This document shows, in pieces, positions 44,601-57,251 of a stretch of DNA of 64,000 nucleotides. Positions within the stretch are counted from its first letter, which is position 1; the number at the start of each line of letters is the position of its first letter. Origin of the DNA: Hyalella azteca. Taxonomy: Eukaryota; Arthropoda; Malacostraca; Amphipoda; Hyalellidae. The translations under genes and the position numbers were made by a program. The DNA lies in contig NW_025943947.1 in assembly GCF_000764305.2 (NCBI RefSeq), forward strand, positions 248,001 to 312,000, written 5' to 3'. The notes under the pieces are model-generated. The model ran no database searches, was not told the DNA's origin, and was given only the letters and a program-made list of their open reading frames with translations.

Positions 44601-46462
44601 GGGTTAAGTCGTGTTTAATAACGCCACCTCAGTATTATTCGAAATCAAAAAAGCTTTCAATGACGTTATTTGCTAATTTAAATCATATCTAATTTTCATT
44701 CATAGGATTATTAATATTGATTTATTATGTGGTCTTGCTAGAAATTGGCGTTTTCGCTAGATGGATGAGTTAACTTCAGTACCTTTGGCCGTCACAGCCT
44801 CTATGGGTGTTGTTCCTCTATGGATATTATGTTTATATACTTCAATTCCATGCAAATTTTTTGACAGCCTTCCACACCGTGGTTAATGCAAAGCGTAATG
44901 GAGCTAAAGGCATTTTTATAAGCTATTCCCTTAAGAGCCCTCGAGAATCGCGCGTGAAGTATCATGCACAAGCTGTTGACAAGCGCTCGCTGATGCCGAG
45001 GCTTCTAATTCTCCCTCTTTCATTGCGTCATTCCTGGATCACCCAATTTAGGTGCATCAAAATTTATTCGCATCGGTAACACACAGGGACGAATTTGATC
45101 AACTTTCTCCGATTATTGCCGGCTAAGAGAAAGCCTACATACTACCTTTTTAGGCAAGAAACAAGCCAAATTTTATCTCTCTTGAATTATCTATAAGAAT
45201 TTACTTAGCTTAAAACATAGAATTTTGATATTCTTCCTCTAACCCTAAAACAACTTTTCTTCTCGATTAGATGTATGGTAGATTAAGAACAGCTCGGATA
45301 TTCCCAGATAAAAATTCGCACCAATTGTGGCAGGTCTGACTCTTGATAAAGCTGCCAAGAGATATTTAGAACAACGGTCTTCATGGCTTAGGTCCATGAC
45401 GCGTAAAATTGTGAGGCTCAGGATTGGCGATATTCTTAATTACATAGTGTAAAGATGCACACCACGTTTCGCACTGGATGTTTGCGTCGAAGAAGCTTGT
45501 CAAGAAGCTCTCATCGCCACGCATCACATTGGGGCTGTCAAAATTTTTGCAAGGGATTAGCAGGAACTTGGGAAATGATGACGCTTTTCTAATCACTTGT
45601 ATAAACGAGTTAGCTCTAAAATCTCGTAATAATCTAACATAGTTTATTGTGTAGCGAAACTAGCTTAATGTTTAATGATGCCACTGATCAATCCTGGGTC
45701 GTAATCAGTCCTCTTCTAGGCGAAACTTTGATGAGCATCGAATCGGCGAAAATTTTCCTGCATAGATGGAATTTGTGTCTAGTCGACGGAAATATTCGGG
45801 GTTACCTAAGGTATTCATCAAGAAAATTGAAACTAAGAACTGAAAAAGACATCCTCACTTTCATTTAAGATTCCTTTTCTATTGGAGTGAACCATGCTAC
45901 TTGAACTCATTTTTATCACTTTAAACATAACATTTTAGAATTATATTATTAATCATATATATTGCATCTTGTATATTCCACCACTGAATTTGTCGATCAT
46001 AATGTGGTGATTAATCAACAGGCACAAGCTCGATTCACTTGTCCAATTGAATATTAATCGTTCGCACTCATTCCCTCGCCTGCTTAGAATTAAACGTCAC
46101 CTCGAGAACTCTACAATGATGTATTGCTGGCAATTATTTTATTATTCACCTAATAATTTATTATTTACTCACAAGATCTATTTATAACCTCTATACTCCC
46201 AATTGTCCTCTAATATATCCAAATAACAATTATTTCATGGAATCGAGCTAAAACATGACAGTTTCTATGTTTTTTCTAAGCTAATTAAAAAGTAAACGTA
46301 AGCTTATTAAACTAAGTGTTCCCTTGAGGGCTAATTCATGGAGAATTAATAACTTATAAATTTGTGTGTAATTTTTTTAAGTTTGGCTAAGTTTTAACGT
46401 ATGAGTTCAGTATTATACCGTCTTCCCGTAAATGTAGAAGACCTTCATTGATGGTGATTCAT
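41601..46462. other. Downstream intergenic sequence
   Basis: AT-rich, without a supported gene. Apart from the 16-bp array I see nothing beyond low-complexity tracts such as an AAAAAAAAA run near 43170. Confidence 0.6.
42847..42990. repeat. 16-bp minisatellite, nine units
   Basis: Nine contiguous units of ATGTGCCAAAAACTCG-like sequence at an exact 16-bp period (144 bp), diverged by several substitutions each. It creates a Trp/Phe/Ala/His-rich - strand frame that is not a gene. Confidence 0.9.
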
Positions 46463-46509
46463 GGAAACTTCCCGATTTGAAAGCTCGATAAAAGAAGAGT
46501 AAAGATAGT

Positions 46510-46996
46510 AGTAAAGATATCATTACAATAAAAATTTTATTGAAACAGTCATTACCTGAATTTTTATATCATTTAGTTTTAAAGATGACATCGGACAAAT
46601 GACGGCTATACTGTCAATACATTCAGTTTGCCGATTTTTGAAATTCCGTTCAATTCGCTCGCATAATGACGGGTATGTTGGCAATGGCTTGGCGTACGTT
46701 GTTCTTGAAATGAGGTAGGGTCATTGGACAGTCATTGTAAACAATTTATTTAAGATAGCCCCATAAAAAATCACTCGGAGCCAAATCAGGGGATCGAGCC
46801 AGTCAAAGAGATGAGTCAGCCACCTCTTTTTAAGGAGATGAGGTGAATGCCCGCCAATATGCCGAGTCGAAATGAACTTCAAAAATCGACTAACTGAATG
46901 CATTGACAATGTAGCCGTCATTTGTTCGAACTAATTGATACAAAAATTCAGGTAATGTCTTCTATTTAAAATTTATATCGTAATGATATCTTTACT
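46510..46996 (-). mobile_element. Mariner-type non-autonomous element with long inverted repeats
   Basis: Ends are AGTAAAGATATCATTAC (46510-46526) and its exact reverse complement (46980-46996). The similarity continues inward for about 140 bp (shared CATTACCTGAATTTTT, CAAATGACGGCTA, TTCAGTT, GATTTTTGAA) with an 18-base insertion in the left arm. The core carries a transposase fragment. Confidence 0.75.
46600..46805 (-). pseudogene. Mariner/Tc3-type transposase C-terminal remnant
   Basis: On the - strand starting near 46803 one frame reads LARSPDLAPSDFLWGYLK, then after a stop IVYNDCPMTLPHFKNNVRQ and AIANIPVIMRAN. SPDL-P-DF-LWGY-K is the signature around the third catalytic acid of Tc1/mariner superfamily transposases, followed by the usual helix. 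Several in-frame stops and the loss of all upstream domains show it is dead. Confidence 0.8.
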
Positions 46997-47006
46997 AGTT
47001 CTTTTT

Positions 47007-47155
47007 AGCGCATTTTCTCATTTATGGAAAAATGCGCTATTGAGCTCGCCATGTCCGTTCGTCCGTCTGTCTGTCTGTCCGTCCGTGACTTCACGTTTTC
47101 GTCGATGAGAAAATGCGCTCTCTGTCACTCACTGCAGTGAGTACCGAGTTATATT
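47007..47155 (+). mobile_element. GTCC-rich palindromic repeat element, copy 1
   Basis: Starts with AGCGCATTTTCTCATTTATGG, contains a (GTCC/GTCTG)n core at 47053-47086, then CACGTTTTCGT, GAGAAAATGCGCT (inverse of the start) and the perfect 16-bp palindrome ACTCACTGCAGTGAGT (47127-47142). A second copy on the opposite strand lies at 58766-58929. The start also forms a hairpin (GCGCATTTT / AAAATGCGC). No coding. Confidence 0.8.
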
Positions 47156-48308
47156 TTTTATCGAGCTTTCAAATAAGGAAGTTTTCGAAAATCAGCCTGC
47201 ATAAGTTTTTAAACTTTTTTACCCATGTCCTACTTTTGTGAAAATAAGCCAACTCATCCTATTAAGCATTACGAGATTGATCGTCTGAGATTTTACTGCA
47301 ATTGCGCAACATTAACATAAGCATTCCTTAAAATTTCTGAAAATCGTATATATAGGAATTTTCCCGCAAAAAAAAGTATGAAGTCAGTCACAATGAGGTT
47401 GCATTAATATTTCTCTACATATTTAAGTAATTCAGTGCATTAAAGCTCAGAATCAAGGATGGTTCTTTCTTCTCTCGTAAGAGCTCCCCTATACTAGCAA
47501 ACATGGTCGCATCGAACTTTTACCCCAGCGATCACCGCGGTTACACTTCAGGTTTGAGGTTTCATTCGCCGCAATTTTGCGTCCCCTTTGTTTGTTACAT
47601 GAATAGGTTCGGCTGGCATGACACTTTTTCCTGTTCTATGGCATTGAAGTTCAAGAGACAGAATCTGTTTGATTTCAACCGGGCTATTTGTGGCGGCAAT
47701 GGATGAGGGAGAGAGAGATTTTGACGATGCAGTCAGTATCTTTCGCCTGCTGATGGTTAAAAGTTTCTTTCATATGCGGCCACGACAGAGACTGAGATGA
47801 TTAAGACTGGGCAGGAATCAGTAACATGGACAGGATTCATTCTCGTGTGAAAGAATCACGTCATCAACGTTAACATTTCTTCTCATGTCAGTGATCCCTT
47901 TCGGAGACAAACTGTACATCTTTATAATTTTTTCAAGTAATGAGCAATCCTATCAAAGACTGGATTCTACAAATCAGACGCGATTGCTAAGATTTTCTCT
48001 TGGTAGTAATGCCGTGTTAATTAAAAATTTTATAGCGTTTAAGACCATTGTAAATATAGTGGCCAGTTTTGAAGTTTTTTATTAGAACGACTCTAGTGAT
48101 AGTATAATAATCGTTACTAATGATCTAAATGATGGTTCCATTAGATAGGCAATCGATCCTCGATTCTTATTATAATTAAACATGGATAGAAGTTAAAATA
48201 TGTAGACTATGATTAAATGAGTTAATTTAGTGTAAGGCATATGCATTTTTTGTGCTACTCTTATGACAATAAGGTCAATTGGAACAATAAGATGATCGTC
48301 TTGGTACA

Positions 48309-48376
48309 TGTTGCTGCTGCAGATTGTTGTTATTGTTGTTACTGTTGCTGCCGCCGCTGCTGCTGTTGTTGTTTCT
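48309..48376. repeat. Imperfect GTT/GCT/GCC trinucleotide tract
   Basis: About 22 triplets of GYT/GCC type; gives Ala/Thr runs on the - strand. Low complexity rather than a gene. Confidence 0.8.
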
Positions 48377-51300
48377 GTACTGGTGATGATGAAGATGCTG
48401 TGGAAAGCTGAAATAAAATAATTAACGCATGTCGCAATGTCCATTTTTGCGTTTAATGTCCGGAGGCATCAATAATCTACGAATATTTTGGTTATTTTTA
48501 AATCATTTCGACGGCTATTCAGATCAGCATAGACTTTCATTTACATGAACGAAAATCTTTCTCTATTTCGGTTTCCAAGTATAAAGTTTGATCTAGCTTA
48601 CTTTTTGTTTTCTAAAAAATGTGAAATTTGAAATATTTATAAGAATAACGTTCTTCTATAAACGTTGGATCTTCTAATATCGTTTATGGAATTTCTGTGA
48701 GCGCCATCGTTCGAATAAAAACTCGGACGCATGAGGAATGAACTTTTTTTTAATTCTTGCCGTAAAGTTTGTGTCAAACTTTCAGCAGCCGCGCCACCAC
48801 CTTCTGCTGGCGAAGGTTTCTTGTCGGCTCCTAGCTTCTCTTTACTAAGAACCCTGCAAAAATATTGAATTTTGTCAATAAATTCTGACCTCCAAAACGC
48901 TCTTTCATTAAATTCATTAATTCTATATTCGTGTAAATCGTTCGATATTCAACTCGGAATTCAATCAAATTGTTTCTCCGGAAAATTTAGTTGAATATAA
49001 CCTCGTTTGCACAAACATTATCGTTGGGCATTACAATCTTCGGGCATTGCAAATATTTAGCTCATTCTATGGCAGCTAAACATTTAAACGAATTTGTTAT
49101 AGTCATAAATTTATTTATTTTTTCGATTTCGAAGTCTTGTTAAATTGTTAGTCATATGGCTTCTAAATAAGAAATTTCAGTAAACACATTTGAGTCTTAG
49201 ATTAATTTTTACTGGCAAACTTCAGAACACCAATATTATTCACTGATGTTCATTACATAAGCGAAGTATTTCTCAAATCACTCCCTCCGAGTCACACCAG
49301 AAATGCATACTATAAATAGTCTTTTTTATGTATAGCCACGTTTGTAATTTATCTGTCTTGCAATGCATTCAAATAAGACCGAGCGTCATGTTAAGCGGAA
49401 CTCATTCCCCTAAGAAACGCCATCTGAATTTCAGTCCCCTCATTGCGCCCTCGAGACTTCACGAAATCCTAGGACCTAGTGCGCGTTGCTTTAGTGGATT
49501 GCCAAAAAATGTGCCAAACGCAACAAAAACTCATTTTTACAAGCCTTATGAAGAAACCATTGCGTACAAAATTGTTGCCTACAGAACAACGAATTCATAG
49601 TTTTCCTGCCAAAGCTCTTAAAAATCTCCGTACTCTGTTCATAGGCTAAAGCTCTGGTGGCATATCTGTTATCTGCAACAGCCAATCTACATTGAAGTTT
49701 TATCACTTTAACTGATTGCAGACGAGAATAATTATTATACCCTTTCAAATTTTAAATTCACCAAAAACATCAACAATCTATTCTAATTTGACCGACCGTG
49801 AGAATAAATCTACATTCAATATGACGCGCTTCTATAATAGGCTCAGTGGCAAATATAATGAAGATCAAGGCATCTATATGAAAATATGGTGAAGACCGAG
49901 GTTGTTAAAATCTCAAGAAAGCTCGGCTGTGGCACATCTGCGTTTGAGCGATAAAATCAGAGGCTGAGAAGTGTGAGGTCTCAAACACACCACTCTTTTG
50001 TCAGTTATCAGGTAAGAAGTTAGGTTTATTGGCACTCGAATGCGATCTATTTGGCAATTTAATAGGAATCCGGGGAAGTTGAGAACCCCGAACACGCCGC
50101 TCTCTAATCAGTTTATTCAAAACTAGAAAGGGTAAACACTTTAAATGGGCGGTGAAGTCCAGAGTGTACGCGTGTTACTGCCCACTCCTCACGGTGTGTG
50201 CAGAGAAGCGTTAGGCTGGTGCCTGAGAGTGATGTTGGTGCTCGGTCTGCGGAGAGCTGCGATCTGTTTTGGCGTCAGCGCGATGGCTCGCATCAGGCCG
50301 GTCCTATTGAACTGGCAATATTGATGACCAAGTCGCCGGCAAGAACATAAAACTGACCGTGAAGACCATTTCGGGCAAATTGGCATCAAATTATATATTC
50401 GTTGCACTGTCATTGCAACGATTTTTATTGAATAAATGCGGTCACGTATAACTTAAAGCATTTATCGCGCAGTAAGGAAACTAAATAGTACAAAATATTT
50501 GCTATTGTGAATTTATCAATATTTTTAACTCTGTTTTTATTGAAAATTATTTATAAGTTGGACGCGTTCTAAAACTTTTCAACCAGAAGTAAGATAATGA
50601 GACTCAAGCAAACTGAGTTTGACCTTGAAATTGCACACGCTACAATGTGTGGTCAAACTACGACTTTTGCTTAAGACATTTTCAAACTACGAAGTTTTGA
50701 GAACAGAGAATACACTTAACACCGCATGCTTAGTAACCGTGCATTCGAGAATAGGAAAATCTTCTGGAGGAACATATTAACAAAGTTAATTATTTTATGC
50801 AAAAATCTGAAGTTTTGATATATTGAGCTTAGAAAGGTCAACATAAATGCAGAAACCGAAGAAGGAAACATGTAATGGCCGGCGGAAAACTGAAAAGGGC
50901 GTCTATGAAATAATTTTACGAAACATTTGAATTTAAAAACGAGTATATAGCCGATGCGTTAGATTGAGTCATTTCCCTCTTATGCGTAAGTAATTTGTTG
51001 TACAGGTACATTCCTCACACAGCAAGTTTCCTTACTATCATTAAATGCATATATTTTTCTTCTTTGCTATATACAATTAAAAGAGCCTTTATAAATTGAA
51101 TAGCAGCAGGGATAAAATTACAAATAGTAGCATTAAACGTGTATTTTCTGTACATGTACAGACGTAATAAAAATTTTAAATTCAGATTTCCATAAAAAAT
51201 TTCATTTTTTTACAAAGTTTTTCTTATAATCTGAAAAATAACTTTAACGATCAAGTAAAATTTGAGTTTCGATTAGCTAATAATCAACGCCAAGTGTTAC

Positions 51301-54300
51301 GTAGCTGATCTCAGTGCCAGGTAAAAATTCAGAATACAATTTAGACGTACTGGGTAAGATCAGTGTATAAAATCCTTACGCGAAAGTATATACCGTTGCT
51401 CTATTAAGAAGATGCTGGTATAAAAATTGAAATGAGAAGTGAAACAAGGATGTAAAGCAATGTGTATGCATTTAGCACATTAATAAATGTATAAGTTGTA
51501 ACGTGCCTTCAAACTTTTGTACCAGACGTCAAATTAGTCTCTTCGTAGAATAACAATGTCAATTAAATTGATATCTAAATCTTCGCTGTAATATCCGTAG
51601 ACCAAATTCTTTGTGTCATATTACACTATACTTGTCTAATACGAATTTAAATTATTCATAATTTTTTGCAGGTTTAATTCAGAATAAAAAGGTTTTGATT
51701 GAATTTCGAAAAAGTATTGCTGACATTCTATCAGCATAGTCGCGAGTCAAATTTTCAATACTATGAAAGATTTTACGAACACTTTTGACACGACAATCAA
51801 CCATTACAGTTGATGAACGTTATTATGAATCATGTAAATTTTATATAATATACAACAGGCTTGAACGGCTTCCTATTTAATGGCATTCTGTCTTAGTACG
51901 GATTATCATGTTATCGCTTTCCGTATAATTTTATAATCAGCTTTCAGCAAAATTATCTTTCCTTTTCGATCATGAGAGAAATTTGCAGACCAATCATTTT
52001 TCTTATTTTACACTCGCATAAAAAAGGACTGATTTTTTTAAGTCAGGTTTTCTGGACCATGGCAAGCTCCCATTTCTAGTTCTTCAGAGGCTCAATAAAT
52101 TCCTGGCTTTTATGATGCTGTTCGACGTCGGAAATATTCATGAGATTCTCAAACCATTCTCTGCCTTTCTAATGATAAAAATATCCCTGCAGTGACTGAC
52201 GGTCGCGTACACCACAAATGAAGAGAAATTTAAGCACCGCAAAAGTTGGAATACATTTTTGTTTCAAAGCGGGGGGTAGCAAACTTTAAGTTTCTGTGAT
52301 ATTTCGGCGAATATTTTCCTCATAATAAAACATATTATAGAACTTTTTAGCATTGAAATGCGGTAGAAAAAGTTCATTCATAACATGATCACATCATTTA
52401 CACATATAAACGTCTTTTCGGGAGGAGAGTGTTTTTTAGTGCAACATAACAATAGAAAAATATAATAAAAATTTACATAATGAAAATGGTATCTATCTAA
52501 TGGCGTAACTTCCAACAATGCAACAAAAATCTAGAACTAAATGCCATAGCCATTCTGCAGGTAATTTGTTCCATTTTGAAGCTTTATGTATGTAATACCA
52601 TAACATCTTAAAACCTTAACAGTGAACATGATTATGAATGCAAAAGTGAAAATTATAATTATTTAGATTGGCAACCCTCTAGGGTTCACAGTTAGATTAA
52701 ATGGCTGATAATATAATTGAAGGCCAAAGTTTTCCAGTATTGAGTAGATTATACTCATTACATTAAAGATTAGAGGAGGTCATTTATATTGTTATGGATA
52801 AAAATAATCAAGATGTACAACTAAAATTTTATTGAAGGCAAAATAATTAATTTCTTACTTTATTACTCTATTTTTATATCAAAATTCCTGACGTGCAAGT
52901 TTCAGTCAAGAATTCATCAGTAATCTTCGCCATTAACTGTACATTTGTATTCCATTCAGCGTCACTGCTTAAATCAAAGCTCGCTGCTTCTGCATAAGTA
53001 AAATAATAATGGAGAGCAACTGCCGTTGCACTCTGCTAAGTGAAATATTCAGATAAAAGCGAGGCGAAGTGTCAACAAGTCACCTAAATTAATTAAGATT
53101 ATCTTCCAGTTGAGAATAGCAATCTTGCTTCAATCACAAATAAACATGTTTAAAGAGTTTCTGATAATGAAAATGTCATTTTCATTAGAGTAACATTGGT
53201 TTCACGATTTAATACGAAATTAAATTAAGTGAAAGCCGTTATCAGGTAAGGCAATTTATCCGCGGGGTGATTAAAAGCGATTAAATCTTGCTTGAACTGT
53301 CACCGCTGATTGATTGAAAGCCGGTAATAAATCTCAGCAGTATATGTTGAACCTAGTCATCAGATCCTTCAACAATATTAATGACCTCGAAAAGCTATTT
53401 GCCAGTGTATTCGCTATACCGTGTTTATCAGTAGAGCTAGAATTTACGATGGCCTTGAATACTAAACTTTTGCTATTAATTCTGATGCCCACGAGGCAAT
53501 AATGAATGCACAGTAAGCTTATGGAAGAGAACGAATAATTTCCCAAAGAATGCATTTCCGGCAACCGCATGAGGCAGTAATATTATTATTGGTATTATTT
53601 CCATATTCGGCCAGTGTTTTCTGTATAATTCAACTTGCTGCTAATTAATGGGTCCATAAATGTTGTAATGCGTGTGTTCGTTTGAACTATCGATTGAAAT
53701 GAGTTATGAATGCTTCTTAAATAATGCTTTTAGATATTATTTTATACAAAATCAGATAGAGAGAAATGAAAATGAGTGGTTGTGAGACAAAGATTACACC
53801 TCGCAAACAGGTAACCAATTTTGTTAGCGGAACACAGATGGAATAAAATTATTAGGTAAGTTTTTATTATATTGTCCAGCACTACAATAATTTATGGTAT
53901 TATACGATAGCAGTTTAGGCGAAATTTCCGACTGAGCTTTGCCTGATGCGCAACTAAATCCTGCAGCAGTTAGCATCAGGAGCTCTCAGATAATAGAGAT
54001 AAAATATATTTATAGGTTTTAACACATTAGAATATTGGAACCTGTTTAAAAATAAGACACGTAAAAGTCAATTTGGTGACTTACTACACGGCTAACACAG
54101 GGAGTTTTCCAGCTTTCGTATCAACTAGTCGTAATAGATGGCTTCGTACAAGAATTTTTTGCGAAACAAATCGTAGAATGTCTTCATGGTAGTACCTATT
54201 AGGGGTAAAAGAATTGTTTCTTAGGTCGGCAGCTTCATAAATTTCAATTGTAAAATATGATGGCGTAATCATTGGGTAAAATCAACTACTTGAATTGATT

Positions 54301-55785
54301 ATTAAACTCGCTTACGGCATTATCTTCTTTGACGTGAAATTCACCAACTAACAAAAAAACTATGCCTATAGTTTATTATTTTACTAGAAATTTTTAATTG
54401 ATTCGATTTCTACCTAAGCAAGCAGAAGGAAATCCCGTACAAACTAAATGAGACACTTGAACATCAGATAGTCTCTTCGTCGGCCGCAAGATTTGCAGTA
54501 GCGTTAAAGTAAACAAAACGAGCAAAATGTTAAATTTATTCAGATTGACATTAACTTCGTTGACCACAAATAGGCCACCTTAGGATACTTCCATCAATTA
54601 TTTTGAATTTACTTGCGGAGTATGAAAAACTTTTGCATGTTTTACGCGAACTTTCGAATTAAGCTTAAAAATACTGCCTAATTCCAAATCACATTCCTTC
54701 CATTAAAATAACTACATTCTGTCTGTTTCCATTTTCACGTCTACATCCGATTTGGAACCAAATCACATTCTGAAGTTAGATGGTTTCTTTAAAGCACGGA
54801 GAAAATTTAGTCGGACAAAATAAATTCGTAGGAATTGCCTGTCACATGAGCTCGGAATCACAGCGACATCATCACGCGACAAGAAGATGCCATCTTCCAT
54901 GCATTCTCCTAGCAACTCACACAGCTGCGCTCGTCACTATCTCCCCGCCTGTCCTACAGTAAATTGAAATGCAGCGAATGTTTCCGCGAAGCTTGGCAAT
55001 TGCTGACAGGCAGCGCAGTTAGAAATGTAACCCAAGTCACATTTAAATTGTATTCAAATTGTTAGAAGTTTTCTTATAAATAAACTCGCCTACATCTCCC
55101 CGACAGATTATGTTGGCAGATTTAAAGAAAGTTGAATTTTCAGCTTTGTAATGCAGAACAGGAATAAAGTGATTGGGGTTATACCTACCAAGAAAATGGA
55201 ATGGTCATCCTTTTTCAAATAAGTCAAGTCAAAGACTAGAGTTTCAGTTTTATTTGAAAATGAAGAATACATTATTCATGAGACACTGCATAGAAGCTGT
55301 ATTTTTACTTGAATGATCAAGGCAGGATATATCATTGTTTCCAATCAGTAATTAGGAACCAATCAAGCAACATTCATGTAAAATCAGTTGAAATTTAATG
55401 TGACCCAACATTCATACATCACGATGACTTTTGAAAATTGCACAACATTTGACAGGCTAACGAATATAGAGCATTAAAGAAGGAAATGGAGTCTTCTATC
55501 TGAATTAATATAACACGTTAAAGCATACACTTCCATTCAAAATGTATTAGCTATGCGTAACGAAAAAAGAAGTCCACATTATTTCAATATTTTATCCTTA
55601 CTTGCCTTGTAAAATTTGACGGCAAGCTTGAATATAGCAGTAATATAATATAGCTATAGCAAATCGAAATCTACATTTGCAACACTAACTTTGCTGAACT
55701 TATAAGAACGATCTGCAAATTTCCGCCCAATTTCTCGGAAGAAAATTATTATTACTTGTGGTGATATTAAAAATTGGATCATTCG

Positions 55786-55950
55786 CTCTCGGTCAATCCT
55801 CTGACAAAAATAACAATCAATCATGACCCAAAACTATCAACTCTCGGTCAATCCTCTGACAAAAATAACAAGCAATCATGACCCAAACCTATCAACTCTC
55901 GGTCAATCCTCTGACAAAAATAACAATCAATCATGACCCAAAACCATCAA
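55786..55950. repeat. 55-bp tandem triplication
   Basis: Three units starting CTCTCGGTCAATCCTCTGAC, at 55786, 55841 and 55896, exactly 55 bp apart and differing at only a few positions, so recently formed. Confidence 0.95.
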
Positions 55951-57013
55951 CCACATAGAGTGAGATCAATCGTTTTAAAATAAGTTGAAGTTGGAGTCAA
56001 TTATCCTTGCGTTATGGAAGTCGGTTCTCTGACACTCGTAGGATTAATCCACATAATTCTAACCTCGCCCATTATCGCAAAAATTTAGATTAAATTAGTT
56101 AAAACAAATTATAATGAATAAATTCTAAAAAAAATGTCTTCAAATTTTTCAATGGGCTCTGAACAGAGCAAAAAAGGTCAGGGGAAACCTAGAATCGTCG
56201 TAATCGTTTTCGTAGAGCCTATATAAATGAGCCTTCGAAAATAATTCTCAAAAATTCATGAGTTATTTTCCAATAATGAAGCCCTTCTTATTTTTTGTAT
56301 GTTTTAAAATAATCATTTAGTAACTCTGATTACAACGTAGCATTATAGTTTAATTCCTTAATAATCGACTCAATTTCCGGTCAAAGGCATTAATATTTTA
56401 CGGCCTTGCAACTGAAGGCCGTTTATTCTAGACCGTTGCAACAGACCGTCGGTTCCCGCAAGATTTATTTTCGAGATACCGACGAGACGCAATATCGAGT
56501 CGATATAAGTGACATTGCGGCCACTAGGATTGATGATGCACTTCTGCTTGCTGACACAAATCTGCTGGCCCCTTTCATGAATATTACAATACATGGCTTT
56601 ATTTTAATGTTTTTTATCTACTTATTCGAATAGAATGTGGAACGCAATGAAAATCTTCCAAATCAAGTTAGGCAATTGCAGGAACACCGGCGTTTCTGTT
56701 TGAATGCCATTTTACATCAGCCATTTCATGGGTGATCGTTCAACGTCACTTCGTGGCAAAATAGCCTCCAAGTCTCACTACGGGGAAGCAAATGGCGTCA
56801 TTACATCAACACGACAGATTGTTTCCATTAGATTACATATGTAATTTTTTGCTTCCTCATTCAGTGAAAATTAGTCCTATTGTCCCAAATAATTTGACGA
56901 AAAGACACTTCGTTGCATACCGTGTCCACAAACAATGGAAGTTTTTCGAAATTTTATTCTTCGTTGATGACAAATCTCGGGAACGAATCACAACATCTCA
57001 GGAACTTTGAGCC

Positions 57014-57251
57014 TTAACCCTCTACCGCCGTATGTCACTCTCCGGGAACATAACTTTCAACTTAAATTATACGTAAACAATTGAGTGTAGCAACCTGAGG
57101 ACGTTTGTACGCAACAGAGAACATTTTAAAGTTGTACGTGGCGGCAACCATCACTGCAAGTCATTTTGCGCTCACTAGAACGTATCCTTTTTGGGAAGTA
57201 GGTGCGTGACAATATTGCTCCGCTTACTCATGCCAGGTGATAGAGGGTTAG
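57014..57251. mobile_element. piggyBac-like MITE, copy 2 (inverted)
   Basis: Reverse-complement homolog of 29215-29452 (shared internal blocks GAGCAATATTGTCAC / GTGACAATATTGCTC, TTTTGGGAAGTAGG, ACGTGGCGGCAACCAT). The left flank is TTAA; the right flank reads TTAG, one substitution from a perfect TTAA duplication. Confidence 0.87.

Larger units (their letters stand above)
46463..47186. mobile_element. Nested inverted-repeat element
   Basis: Outer arms 46463-46493 and 47156-47186 are reverse complements in 28 of 31 positions (core TTTGAAAGCTCGATAAAA). Between them sit a mariner-derived unit with its own long inverted repeats (46510-46996) and a GTCC-rich palindromic element (47007-47155). The nesting suggests either successive insertion into one foldback element or a single composite unit. 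Confidence 0.6.
47190..57013. other. Intergenic sequence, no gene recognised
   Basis: AT-rich sequence. Notable only are a GTT/GCT/GCC trinucleotide-rich tract at 48309-48376 and the 55-bp tandem triplication at 55786-55950. A GC-richer patch at 50190-50400 followed by AATAAA (about 50430) has no readable coding frame. Confidence 0.55.

Noticed and set aside
50190..50440. GC-richer patch ending in AATAAA, possible LTR or gene 3' end
   Set aside because: No paired repeat, no primer-binding site and no coding frame could be shown.
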